Positions 18,821-27,442 of a DNA stretch of 64,000 nt are shown here, piece by piece; position 1 is the stretch's first letter, and the number at the start of each line of letters is the position of its first letter. The DNA comes from Calditrichia bacterium (GTDB lineage Bacteria; Calditrichota; Calditrichia; RBG-13-44-9; J075), in contig JACKAP010000009.1 of NCBI GenBank assembly GCA_020635015.1, positions 62,001-126,000 on the forward strand, in the 5' to 3' direction. The position numbers were made by a program, and so were the translations under genes. Below the pieces are notes generated by a model. It was not told the origin of the DNA, searched no databases, and saw only the letters and a program-made list of their open reading frames with translations.

Positions 18821-18942
18821 TGTCGTCATTGCGAGCCGCGTCTTTTGCGGCGCGGCAATCTCCTGCGGACGGCTCTCAATGTAACTGCAGATGGGTGCAC
18901 CGTACATGAGATTGCTTCGGCAAAAAGCTCCATGCAATGACA
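18821..18942. repeat. MITE-like inverted repeat (GTCATTGCGAG ends), copy 1
   Basis: Starts GTCGTCATTGCGAGCCGCG and ends GCAATGACA, with inner GGCAATCTCCTGC and GAGATTGCTTCGGC. A reverse-oriented second copy is at 58434-58560. Just upstream, 18750-18778 has a lone GCCACAGAG-type arm. Confidence 0.85.
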
Positions 18943-18979
18943 GCAAGAATAATAGGATATATGAATATAGGGGACTAAT

Positions 18980-21952
18980 ATGCGGGATGATAAATTGCTG
19001 CAAATGACTATTTGGACCTGGCTGAACCGCTCACGGGTGCCGGTATGCCGGTTGTTTCTCGGGATTATATTGCTGCTGGGAATCGGGTATGCCCAGACCT
19101 CTCAGTTGCAATTGCAAACCATTATCCAGCCCTATCCCTCGCCCTATATCTCCGATTGGCAAACCCAACCCGGGATCGTAATGGTGGAGCTCAGCTCCAA
19201 TGCGCCACAGGAATATGAGATCGTGCTCCAGGCGCGGATCAGCGGCAGCCGCTATGGGCAGGTGGCGGAAGGGCGCAGCTTGCCGATCCGCATCCCGGCA
19301 GGAGAACAATTCCTGACCATTCATTCGCCGGATATGGTCGATTGGGGCAGCGTCAGCTACAACCAGATCCTGGAGTCGCAGATCATCCAGACCGGGCGGA
19401 TCCCGGAGGATGAGTACGAGCTGTGCATCACCGCCCTGCATTTTCCGGATGATATCCCGCTGGCGGAGGATTGTCAGCCGTTTACGGTGCTGCTGCCGGA
19501 GCCACCATCATTGATCCTTCCGGAAGATGGGGCATCGCTCAGCGAGGCCACGCCGCTGTTCCAATGGACCGCTGCGCAATGGATTCCCGGCAAGCCGCTG
19601 CAATTCCTGCTGCGGATCGTGCCGCAGCAGCCGGGGCAGACGCCGCAGGAGGCGCTGTTCGGCAATGCGCCCCAATTAGAGATTTCTCTGGCGAATCTGG
19701 ATTTCCTGGTTTATCCGCCCGATGCACTGCCGCTGGAGGAAGCGCAGTGGTACGTCTGGCAGGTGCAGGCGCTGGATGAAGCCGGTTACCCGGTGGGGGA
19801 AAATGACGGCCGCAGCGAGATCTGGCGGTTTCGATACCTTGGCGCGCCGGCTGGAGGAGAAGCCGGTGCGGGCGTCTGCGTGGTCTGCCGCTGGGGGGAC
19901 GATCTGTTCCTCCTGCCGGAAGATGTCTGCCTGGCGCTGGGCGGCGATCCGGATGGCCGCATTCCCGGGCTGAAAGCAAGCAGCGGCGATACCCTGCCGG
20001 CGGCGGTGCCGGGATTGGGCTGGAAAAGTTCCCTGCCCGGCTTGCTCAGCGAAGCTCAGCATTCCCTGGAAATCCGCTCGACGGTCGCCGCCGACACCCT
20101 TGCCGCCGCCATCTTTGCCTACCGGCGGCTGCGCGACAGCACCTGGCAGGCCATCAGCCGGGATGAGGACGGCAGCGACGGCTGGCAAGCCCGCTGGGCG
20201 CTTGACGGCCTATCGCCGGGATTCTATGAAGTGATGGCCCGGGCGGTCAATCGCCAGAACCAAACCTATGAGATCGTACAGGTTACCGCCCGGCCGCCGC
20301 TGGTGAACATTCCCTTTAACGTGTTTCCGCCTCCGGGTGGCGGGATGCCGGCCCCGGTGAATCAACAGCAGGCGGCCGCCCTGGAGGCGCAGATCCAGCA
20401 GAACTGGAACGGGGCGGCGCTGCAGTTGCAGCAGGAACAGTCTAAAAAATTGAGCAAGCGCGACAGCCTGCTCCAGGCGCGGCAGCAGCATGCGCAGGAG
20501 CAGCAAAAAGCCGCAACGCTGGCAGCGGAACTGGCAACAATCGACAGCCTGCTGGAGGCGGTGCCCAATACTTTCATCCCCAAGATCCGCGAGCTGCAGG
20601 AAAAACTGCGCAAGATCGCCTCCCCGCCCAACCCGGCGGATATTCAGAAGGCGGTCGACGATGCCCAGGCCCGGGCGGATGCCTGCAAAAAGAAGCTCGA
20701 TCAATTGAAAAAAGAGCAGGCCGACCTGGAAAAGCAGCGCGACGACCTGAAGCAGCAGCAGGACGATCTGCTCCAACAACTGGATCAACTTCACCACGAC
20801 AACGGGTATACCGGGGGCAGCGGTTATCACAGCAATGGGAAGTACCACTGGGGCTACGTCACCCTGGGACCCTCAATCGGTTACGGCACGCCGGCTTATA
20901 CCCAATATAAAAATATCACCGGCCAGTTAAAAAAATTGAACGGCCAATATCAGGACGCGTTGGATAAATTGAAAGATCTGCCGGATAAGATCAAGGAAGC
21001 GGAGAAAGAATGCGCAGAACTGGAGGCGGCCCTAAAGGCAGCGAAGGCGGTGAAAAGCAAGCAGGATCTGGCGAAAAAGGAAATGGCGGAGTGCGCCCGG
21101 CAAATCCACGATCTACTGAAAAAGCTCGCCGACTGGTGCCGCGCCCATCCCGGACAGTGCGCTTTTCAAGATTTGCTGGATCAGTTGATGACGGAGAGTC
21201 CCGCGACCCCGGAAGATTGGGAGCAGTTTTGGAAGCATTTCCGGGAACTCCTGCGCCAGAAGCAAGCCCTGGAGCAGGCCCTGAAGCAAAAGGCCCGCGA
21301 TGCGGGAAATAAGGTGAAGAAAACCGACCAGGAAATCAAGAATGCGGAAGATGCCGAACGCCGGGAAAAGGAGGAGGAAGAACGTAAGAAAAAATTATTC
21401 GGCGACGGCGCCGCTCTGCCGGAGGAACAGGAACTCAGCGAAGAACAACTGGTGGCCGGGTTAACCTTTTTGTTCAAACAGAAGCAGGGCGATGCGCTGG
21501 GCAATCCCAATACCTGCGAAAACAAGTGCCTGCTGGCCCTGGAGGATATCCTGGGGAATAACTACGTCGAGCTGGTGCGCGGAGTGGCCAATGCCGCATT
21601 TAAAGGAGGCGCCAACGCCCTCGTTTCCATGCTGGGTCTAAACTTTGTGGCCGGCCTGGTGGCCAAAACGGCGACGGGGATGTTGATCGACTGCCTCAAC
21701 AATCCGGATCTGGTGACTTTCGGGGCGTTGGAAAATTATCATTACACCTACAAGGGCACCAAGCGGGGTGTTCAGGTCGATATCGATTGCCACATCAGCG
21801 CGGCCCTGTTTTACAATCCCAAGACCGGCTACGTGCGCGGGATTATCCGCTGCAACTGCTGCGGGCAGGAAAAGCTGCTGTTCGTGAAATATAAAGCCAA
21901 AGCCAACGGAATGCCGGAGAAGGGGACGGGGACGTTTCATTGGATTAAATAA
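18980..21952 (+). CDS. Secreted TANFOR-domain protein with long coiled coil
   Basis: A 990-residue protein with a signal segment (LFLGIILLLGIGYAQ). Residues 37-165 match the TANFOR-type module known from Bacteroidetes surface proteins (PYPSPYISDW, then a strand-rich region ending YELCITALHF...C). A fibronectin-like FQWTA region follows. Residues about 464-815 are rich in Gln, Lys and Glu heptads (for example KKKLDQLKKEQADLEKQRDD), a long coiled coil interrupted by a Gly/His/Tyr segment near 610. The C-terminal 150 residues form a separate Cys-rich domain (NTCENKCLLALED, IRCNCCGQEKLLF). The function is unknown. The neighbour upstream is an outer-membrane barrel. The start ATG lies after GGGGAC and could alternatively be the ATG at 19004. 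Confidence 0.75.
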   Translation: MRDDKLLQMTIWTWLNRSRVPVCRLFLGIILLLGIGYAQTSQLQLQTIIQPYPSPYISDWQTQPGIVMVELSSNAPQEYEIVLQARISGSRYGQVAEGRSLPIRIPAGEQFLTIHSPDMVDWGSVSYNQILESQIIQTGRIPEDEYELCITALHFPDDIPLAEDCQPFTVLLPEPPSLILPEDGASLSEATPLFQWTAAQWIPGKPLQFLLRIVPQQPGQTPQEALFGNAPQLEISLANLDFLVYPPDALPLEEAQWYVWQVQALDEAGYPVGENDGRSEIWRFRYLGAPAGGEAGAGVCVVCRWGDDLFLLPEDVCLALGGDPDGRIPGLKASSGDTLPAAVPGLGWKSSLPGLLSEAQHSLEIRSTVAADTLAAAIFAYRRLRDSTWQAISRDEDGSDGWQARWALDGLSPGFYEVMARAVNRQNQTYEIVQVTARPPLVNIPFNVFPPPGGGMPAPVNQQQAAALEAQIQQNWNGAALQLQQEQSKKLSKRDSLLQARQQHAQEQQKAATLAAELATIDSLLEAVPNTFIPKIRELQEKLRKIASPPNPADIQKAVDDAQARADACKKKLDQLKKEQADLEKQRDDLKQQQDDLLQQLDQLHHDNGYTGGSGYHSNGKYHWGYVTLGPSIGYGTPAYTQYKNITGQLKKLNGQYQDALDKLKDLPDKIKEAEKECAELEAALKAAKAVKSKQDLAKKEMAECARQIHDLLKKLADWCRAHPGQCAFQDLLDQLMTESPATPEDWEQFWKHFRELLRQKQALEQALKQKARDAGNKVKKTDQEIKNAEDAERREKEEEERKKKLFGDGAALPEEQELSEEQLVAGLTFLFKQKQGDALGNPNTCENKCLLALEDILGNNYVELVRGVANAAFKGGANALVSMLGLNFVAGLVAKTATGMLIDCLNNPDLVTFGALENYHYTYKGTKRGVQVDIDCHISAALFYNPKTGYVRGIIRCNCCGQEKLLFVKYKAKANGMPEKGTGTFHWIK

Positions 21953-21991
21953 CTTGTTAAGCCCAGTGATCCCGATCCCAGTCGTTAATTC

Positions 21992-22078
21992 GCCACAGAG
22001 ACACAGAGTTCACAGAGTTCGTTTCCAGTTGTTAGTTTTCATTTTGTCAGTTCTCTGAGTGCTCAGTGCCTCTGTGGC
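21992..22078. repeat. MITE-like inverted repeat (GCCACAGAGACACAGAG ends), copy 2
   Basis: Left arm GCCACAGAGACACAGAG; right arm GTGCCTCTGTGGC. The interior differs from the 15848 copy, though both contain GTTAGTTTTC- or ACTGAAAAC-like segments in opposite sense. Confidence 0.8.
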
Positions 22079-22210
22079 CAAAATCTCCGCCTGGTTATTG
22101 TGGAACGCTTGAATGTCTCCTGCAAAAGGTGTAACTTGGACAGTTTCCGAAATGGATCTTATTCCGGGAAGCGGATAAATTTTACATTCATTTAATTGCA
22201 GGATGGCAAC

Positions 22211-22795
22211 ATGAAAGCGCTGAAAATTATCGGTATCGTGCTACTGATTATCGTGGCTCTGTTTTTGATCATCCCGCTGTTTATGGCGTCGAGCTATTCG
22301 GTGGAGCGCAGCACCGTGATTGATCGTCCGGTCGAAACGGTCTTCCCACAAGTGGCGGATTTTAACAATTGGGTCGAATGGAATCCCTGGTCGGAGATGG
22401 AGCCGAGAGCTCGGAATCTAGTGAGCGGCACACCCATGAGCGAAGGCTCCTCCTGGAGTTGGGAAGGGGAGGTGATCGGCTCCGGCACCCTGACCATTGT
22501 GAATCTGGCGCCGAACCGTTTGATCGAAAGTGAATTGGTATTCAAGGCGCCGATGCAGGGCACTGCCGATGACAGTTGGCAATTTGCGCCTACCGCCGAC
22601 GGGGGCACGGAGGTGACCTGGAAAAATAGCGGAGGCCTGGATTATCCCGTGGGTCGCTGGTTTCGGCCAATGGTGGAAGCGCAGTTGGGCGGCCAGTTCG
22701 AGCGCGGCCTGGCCAATCTCAAGGCTCGCTGCGAATCCATGCCCGTTCCGGTGGAGCATGACAGCACGATGATGAACATCGAAACAGAAGAATAA
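22211..22795 (+). CDS. Membrane-anchored SRPBCC (START-like) protein
   Basis: A 194-residue protein with one N-terminal transmembrane segment (IIGIVLLIIVALFLIIPLFM) and a START/polyketide-cyclase-type ligand-binding domain: VERSTVIDRPVETVFPQVAD, NNWVEWNPWS and a final FERGLANLKARCE helix. The NW.EWNPW motif is typical of the AHSA1/Polyketide_cyc2 group. I chose the ATG at 22211, with AGGATGG upstream, rather than a TTG 15 nt earlier. The ligand is unknown. It is a single gene with its own terminator. Confidence 0.85.
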   Translation: MKALKIIGIVLLIIVALFLIIPLFMASSYSVERSTVIDRPVETVFPQVADFNNWVEWNPWSEMEPRARNLVSGTPMSEGSSWSWEGEVIGSGTLTIVNLAPNRLIESELVFKAPMQGTADDSWQFAPTADGGTEVTWKNSGGLDYPVGRWFRPMVEAQLGGQFERGLANLKARCESMPVPVEHDSTMMNIETEE

Positions 22796-22824
22796 TCCGA
22801 AAAAATGGCTCAAATTTAACTTTT

Positions 22825-22861
22825 AGCCTTCAGGAAGCTGTTTTTCCTGAAGGCTTTTTTA
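22825..22861 (+). terminator. Rho-independent terminator
   Basis: AGCCTTCAGGAA / TTCCTGAAGGCT stem followed by TTTTTT, 30 nt after the SRPBCC stop. Confidence 0.92.
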
Positions 22862-23113
22862 TACTTTTTCTTAAATGCAGAAAATGTAATAATATTGCAA
22901 AGTTTGCATAAAATTAATTTTTTATGCTAAAAATATATGATTTCGCGCAAATTAGGTTATTAAAATACCTGGTATGTTGACAGTGGCCGGTAAATCTCTC
23001 CGAAGACGTTTTTATGCCCGCCGCTGAAATCGAAGACTCGTGCCCGGCGGATTGAGGACGCTGCCCGGTGTGGCGAGGCGCTGCTGCTTTGGAGAGGTTA
23101 CCGGTTTCTTTTT

Positions 23114-24070
23114 TTATAAAGCGCCGGTGATGCCGAAGCGGTTCTGTGATCCGAGGTCGCCGAATTCCGAGTAGGCATAATCGAGGCGGAATTTTTTCCA
23201 ACTGATTCCCAGGCCGGCGGAGATCCCCCCGAAACTGCGGCCGTTCAGCGGCTTGACGCTCTGATTGATGCTATTGTCATAGCCGATGCGGAATTTTACG
23301 ATTTCGCTGATGTCAAATTCCCCACCTAAGCTGAACCGTTTGACAATATCGAAGGTCTCTTCATTTCCCAGGGTGAGGTCATTCAAGGAGGCGGTAAAAA
23401 GCAGGGGAAGGTGCGCCAGGCGTTTGGAAAAGCCCAGACGCACATAGAGGGGCATCTTTTCATCAGCGCCGGTATAGCTGCTGGTGATGAAACCAAGATT
23501 TGATACCGACACCCCGAACTGAAAGTTATCGATAAATTCCGGCGAATAGATGATCCCGCCATCCAGCGCCAGGCCGCTGGCGTTATATTCATCCAGCGAG
23601 GAATAAATCAGCTTGAGGTTCAGACCGTAATCGAACCCCTCACCCAACTGGTTGGATACCGAAAGCCCGAACGCGAATTCCGAGGCGCTGAAATCGCGGC
23701 CGGTCGGCTCCCCGAAGCTGTTGGTTTCCTCAAAATCGCCGTAATTGAAGTAGAGCAGGCCGAGGCCGACGGTGCCGAAGCGGGCCGACTTCCGCCCGTA
23801 GAGCAATTGACCGGCCTGGAAATCGAGCAGGTGGTCGACATAGTTGGCGGTCCACTGAGCCTCGCACATCTGGGCCAGCACGGCCGGATTGTAAAACATC
23901 GCATTGACATCGCCGCTCACCGCCACCAGATTGTTGGCCATGGCGGCGCCGCGGGCGCTATAGTGAGTTTTCAGAAACTCAAAAACCGTCGTGCCGGCCG
24001 ACTGTGCCGCCAGCGGCAGCGTAAACCCGAGCAACCCAATGATGAACCAGCGCTGGAACCGTGCTATCAT
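23114..24070 (-). CDS. PorV/PorQ-family outer-membrane protein
   Basis: A 318-residue FadL-like barrel. The N-terminal signal ends PLAAQ. The mature start SAGTTVFEFLKTHYSARGAA followed by NNLVAVSGDVNAMFYNPAVLA is the PorV/PorQ signature. The last strand is FGDLGSQNRFGITGAL. In Bacteroidetes, PorQ and PorV are outer-membrane parts of the type IX secretion apparatus or its cargo-modifying shuttle. The sorting-domain proteins in this window suggest a similar role here, but the core PorK/L/M/N and SprA genes are not present. It starts with an ATG with GAGGATAAC upstream. The nearby amidase is on the same strand, 108 bp upstream. Confidence 0.85.
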   Translation of the reverse strand: MIARFQRWFIIGLLGFTLPLAAQSAGTTVFEFLKTHYSARGAAMANNLVAVSGDVNAMFYNPAVLAQMCEAQWTANYVDHLLDFQAGQLLYGRKSARFGTVGLGLLYFNYGDFEETNSFGEPTGRDFSASEFAFGLSVSNQLGEGFDYGLNLKLIYSSLDEYNASGLALDGGIIYSPEFIDNFQFGVSVSNLGFITSSYTGADEKMPLYVRLGFSKRLAHLPLLFTASLNDLTLGNEETFDIVKRFSLGGEFDISEIVKFRIGYDNSINQSVKPLNGRSFGGISAGLGISWKKFRLDYAYSEFGDLGSQNRFGITGAL

Positions 24071-24178
24071 GTTATCCTCTTGCTGACTTTGTTTTGCAAA
24101 AATCCGAATTCATTCAAGACGCCATCAATAAAATGATAAAAAACCTGGTTGTCAAGAGATACCGGTGAATTACACTGT

Positions 24179-25807
24179 TTATATTGCGTTCTCATGATCC
24201 CGCTTATACTGCTCCAGCCCGTAAAAAATCCCCTCGGCAATCTTCTGTTGGTGGCTGGCGGTTTTCATGATGCGCGATTCGTATTTGTTGGTGATGAAGC
24301 CGATTTCCACCAGGATGCTGGGCATCGATGCCCCGACCATCACCCAGAAACCGGCCTGCTTGACCCCGCGGTTCTTCAGGTTTAGGCTGCGCAGGCGCTT
24401 GCCCATCTCGGTCTGCACCCCGCTGGCCAGATGTTCGCTCTGGCGCATGAAGGCGCTTTGGGCCATGCCGGCCAGGATCGCGTTGATCCCTTCATAATGC
24501 TGCTGGCTGCCGGCCGACTCGAACTGGATCACCGAGTTTTCCCGCGCCGCGACATTGCTGGCTTGAGCGCCTTTCTCCGGGCCCAGGATGTAGGTTTCGA
24601 AGCCGCTGGCATTCGCGCTGGCATTGGCATTGGCATGGATACTGATAAAGACCTTGGCGTTGCTCTCGTTGGCAATCTGGGTGCGCTGGCGCAGTTCTAT
24701 GAACCGGTCATCGGTGCGGGTATAAACCACCTTGATTCCGGGCAGTTTCTTTTCGATCAGTGCCCCCAGCTTCAGCGCCACCGCCAGCACCACATCTTTC
24801 TCCTTCAGCTTACCCACTCCGATGGCGCCGGGGTCTTTGCCGCCGTGGCCGGCATCGATCACAACTGTGTCGATCAGCCAGCGTTTGCGTTCTTTTTCCA
24901 GCTGTTTCTGGATCGCTGCATCCGGCGGAGCTTCCTGCAGCGGCTGCTCGGCCGGCGTATCGAGCTCGGGAAGGTCGGCTTCCGCAAGTTCTGCTTCGTA
25001 GCGTAAAATGATGACCACTTCCCGGGTGTATTGATCCTGGTAGATCTTGCTGGAGGTCGGCAGCTGGCTCAGGCGGAAGCTCAGAGAGAGGGTGCGGTCC
25101 AGCTGCAGTGCTTTCAATTCCCGTATCTTGCCTTGCACCGGGGTGCGGTTCAACGCGGCGATGTTGCCGTTGGCCCCGTGGAGATCGACATGCAGCCAAT
25201 TATACCGGGTGTTGAGCTTCATCTCGGAGGGTTCAAGTTTCCGGTTGACGCCGATACGGATCACAATCCCGTTTTTTTTCTGATCGATCTCCATCAGGCC
25301 GGCTTGTGTTTCACCTGAAGCGGTTTTTTCCACGGCGCTTCCGGTGCGCAGTTCCCGGCGGGTTTCGTCATAGTTTAGTGAAAGTGAGGAATAGCGGTTG
25401 ACCAATCCGACCAGATGCACCAGCGGTATGTAAATGTTCTTCTGCTCCCACATACAGGCCACCGGCATCTGCAAACTGCGATTGTCAATGATGACGAAGG
25501 GATTGTCGGCGGTTACGATGATCTTGTTTTCCGGAAGGTAAATGACCAGCTTTCGTTTTGCTTCATTCAGGTAGGTGTGAAAATCCAGCGCCCGGGCGAA
25601 TTGTTCCGCCCCGACATAAAGATTGTTCTGGCGTAACCAGGTCGGAATCGGCGTGCCGTAGCTGCTGCCCTCCCGATAAACCATCAGTTCCGAAGCCTGG
25701 CTGTTCCACCAGTTCGGCAGAACCCGGGCGAAAATTCCCCTGCTCTCGAAGAACAGCGTTCCCAGAGCGGCCGGCAGCAATTTTTTCAAAAACTCACGTC
25801 TTATCAT
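24179..25807 (-). CDS. N-acetylmuramoyl-L-alanine amidase with Tat-like signal
   Basis: A 542-residue periplasmic cell-wall hydrolase. The N-terminus MIRREFLKKLLPAALG is a twin-arginine-type signal (RREFLKK), as in E. coli AmiA and AmiC. Residues 40-270 resemble copper-amine-oxidase-N/AMIN-type domains. The Amidase_3 domain starts near residue 313: zinc ligands His in VVIDAGHGGKDPGA, Glu in LKEKDVVLA and His in FISIHANANAS, and catalytic Glu in PSILVEIGFITN. Complete and of normal length. It should cleave the amide bond between MurNAc and the stem peptide during cell separation or sporulation-like remodelling. It is transcribed on the same strand as the PorQ-like gene. Confidence 0.93.
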   Translation of the reverse strand: MIRREFLKKLLPAALGTLFFESRGIFARVLPNWWNSQASELMVYREGSSYGTPIPTWLRQNNLYVGAEQFARALDFHTYLNEAKRKLVIYLPENKIIVTADNPFVIIDNRSLQMPVACMWEQKNIYIPLVHLVGLVNRYSSLSLNYDETRRELRTGSAVEKTASGETQAGLMEIDQKKNGIVIRIGVNRKLEPSEMKLNTRYNWLHVDLHGANGNIAALNRTPVQGKIRELKALQLDRTLSLSFRLSQLPTSSKIYQDQYTREVVIILRYEAELAEADLPELDTPAEQPLQEAPPDAAIQKQLEKERKRWLIDTVVIDAGHGGKDPGAIGVGKLKEKDVVLAVALKLGALIEKKLPGIKVVYTRTDDRFIELRQRTQIANESNAKVFISIHANANASANASGFETYILGPEKGAQASNVAARENSVIQFESAGSQQHYEGINAILAGMAQSAFMRQSEHLASGVQTEMGKRLRSLNLKNRGVKQAGFWVMVGASMPSILVEIGFITNKYESRIMKTASHQQKIAEGIFYGLEQYKRDHENAI

Positions 25808-25993
25808 CGTTCCGAACCATGTTCATGTATTGCGGAGTGTGGCGAAATTAACACAAATCCGGTTGCTTATCAAGCGATAATTCAATCCACCCCGGCATAA
25901 GATCAACATTACAGCCTTTAATTTTCAATATTAACCATGCAGAGGACGTGATGTGAAAAACATATTCGGAGATGGGAAATTTGTGCGGTGATA

Positions 25994-26045
25994 AAGGATG
26001 AAGGATGAAGGATGAAGGATGAAGGATGAAGGATAAAGGATAAGG
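25994..26045. repeat. Heptamer tandem repeat (GGATGAA)n
   Basis: Six to seven copies of GGATGAA grading into GGATAAA. An inverted partner of the form TTATCCTTAATCCTTGATCC lies at 26071-26098, so the pair can fold as a large hairpin just upstream of obg. Confidence 0.9.
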
Positions 26046-26180
26046 CATGTGACCTAAACAGTTTTGTCTTTATCCTTAATCCTTGATCCTTTATCCTTTC
26101 TACAAATGCCTTGCTTTGCAAATGGGGAGTTTATATACTTGCTCCGCAAAGGTGTTGTGTTCGATCAGGAGATACCGTCC

Positions 26181-27215
26181 GTGGTGTTTTTAGATTTTGT
26201 CAAGATACAAATTGAGGCCGGGCAGGGGGGCAGCGGTTGTACCAGCTTCCGCCGGGAAAAGTTTGTGCCCAAGGGCGGGCCGGACGGCGGGGACGGCGGT
26301 CGCGGCGGCAGCATCATCCTGCAGGTCAACCCCCAACTGCGCACCTTGATCGATTACCGATATCATTCCCATTACCGCGCCGAGCGCGGGGAGCATGGCA
26401 AAGGCAGCAATAAGCACGGCCGCAAAGGCGCCGACGTGACGTTGGAGGTTCCTTCCGGAACGGTGGTGCGGGATGCGGACACCGGGCAAGTGCTGGCCGA
26501 CCTGGTGCAAGCCGGTGAGAAATTCGTGGTCGCGCGCGGCGGCCGGGGCGGCCGGGGCAATGCCCGCTTTGCGACCCCGACCCATCGCGCGCCCCGGGAA
26601 TGGGAAGTGGGAGAATCGGGAGAATCGCGCCAGGTGATCCTGGAACTGAAGCTGATCGGTGACGTCGGTCTGGTGGGCAAGCCCAATGCCGGCAAATCGA
26701 CCCTGCTGGCCAATATTTCCGCCGCCCGGCCCAAGATTGCCGACTACCCCTTCACCACCCTTACCCCCAATCTGGGTATCGTGAAGTACCAGGAAATTCG
26801 CAGCTTTGTGATGGCCGATATTCCCGGGCTGATCGAAGGCGCCCACGAAGGCAAGGGACTGGGACTGCAGTTCCTGCGCCATATCGAACGCAACCGCATG
26901 ATCCTGTACCTGATCGATCCGCTGGAAGAACAATTCGACCAGCCGCCTTCCATCGAACGCACCCTGGAAACCTTCACCACCCTGCGTGATGAATTGCAGG
27001 AGTACTCCCCCGCACTGCTGAACAAGCCCGCCGCCATCGTGATCACCAAGAAAGACATCTGGCAGGACAGCGGCTGGCTTGAGAAACTCGCCCCGCAAGT
27101 GCCCTACCCGGTGCTGGCCATCTCCTCTGTTTCCCGCCTGGGCCTGGATGAGCTGAAAAAGTTTATCTGGGAACAGTTGGAAAAACTTCCCTCGCCCATT
27201 TCTCCCGGTGCTTAA
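26181..27215 (+). CDS. obg: GTPase Obg, no C-terminal extension
   Basis: The essential ribosome-associated GTPase acting in 50S assembly and stress response. Residues 1-157 form the glycine-rich Obg fold (GGSGCTSFRREKFVPKGGPD, then GGDGGRGGS). The G domain follows: P-loop GLVGKPNAGKST (about 163), switch II DIPGLIEGA, NKxD-like TKKD and SAx-like SSVS. At 344 residues it ends soon after the G domain and lacks the OCT C-terminal domain of some relatives. I chose GTG at 26181 (VVFLDFVKIQIEAG), which matches the family start and has AGGAG upstream; the frame extends 39 codons further upstream but not with Obg homology. Confidence 0.93.
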   Translation: MVFLDFVKIQIEAGQGGSGCTSFRREKFVPKGGPDGGDGGRGGSIILQVNPQLRTLIDYRYHSHYRAERGEHGKGSNKHGRKGADVTLEVPSGTVVRDADTGQVLADLVQAGEKFVVARGGRGGRGNARFATPTHRAPREWEVGESGESRQVILELKLIGDVGLVGKPNAGKSTLLANISAARPKIADYPFTTLTPNLGIVKYQEIRSFVMADIPGLIEGAHEGKGLGLQFLRHIERNRMILYLIDPLEEQFDQPPSIERTLETFTTLRDELQEYSPALLNKPAAIVITKKDIWQDSGWLEKLAPQVPYPVLAISSVSRLGLDELKKFIWEQLEKLPSPISPGA

Positions 27216-27349
27216 GTCTGCTAATGGCACGCAGATTTTCACAGATTGAACAGATTTTCGCAGATTTTTTCTGAAAATTCCTCATTCCGGTTAAGTATAT
27301 AATAGGTTGATGAGGTGAAGGGTGCATGGGTAAAAAAGGAGGTTGTAAG

Positions 27350-27369
27350 GTAGGGTCGCGACCCTACCC
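27350..27369. repeat. Palindrome with TCGCGA core
   Basis: GGTAGGG-TCGCGA-CCCTACC, preceded by GTTGTAA and followed by a low-complexity CCCATNCACC run up to 27440. It is the AT/GC-shifted-arm copy of the family. Confidence 0.8.
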
Positions 27370-27442
27370 TACCCATCTACCCATTCACCCATCCACCCAT
27401 TCACCATTGCGCATTGACCATTCACCATTAACCATTATACTT

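Noticed and set aside
18740..18940. Small ORF after the outer-membrane barrel gene
   Set aside because: It lies entirely in the GTCATTGCGAG and GCCACAGAG repeat elements, and the other copy of the element does not keep the frame.
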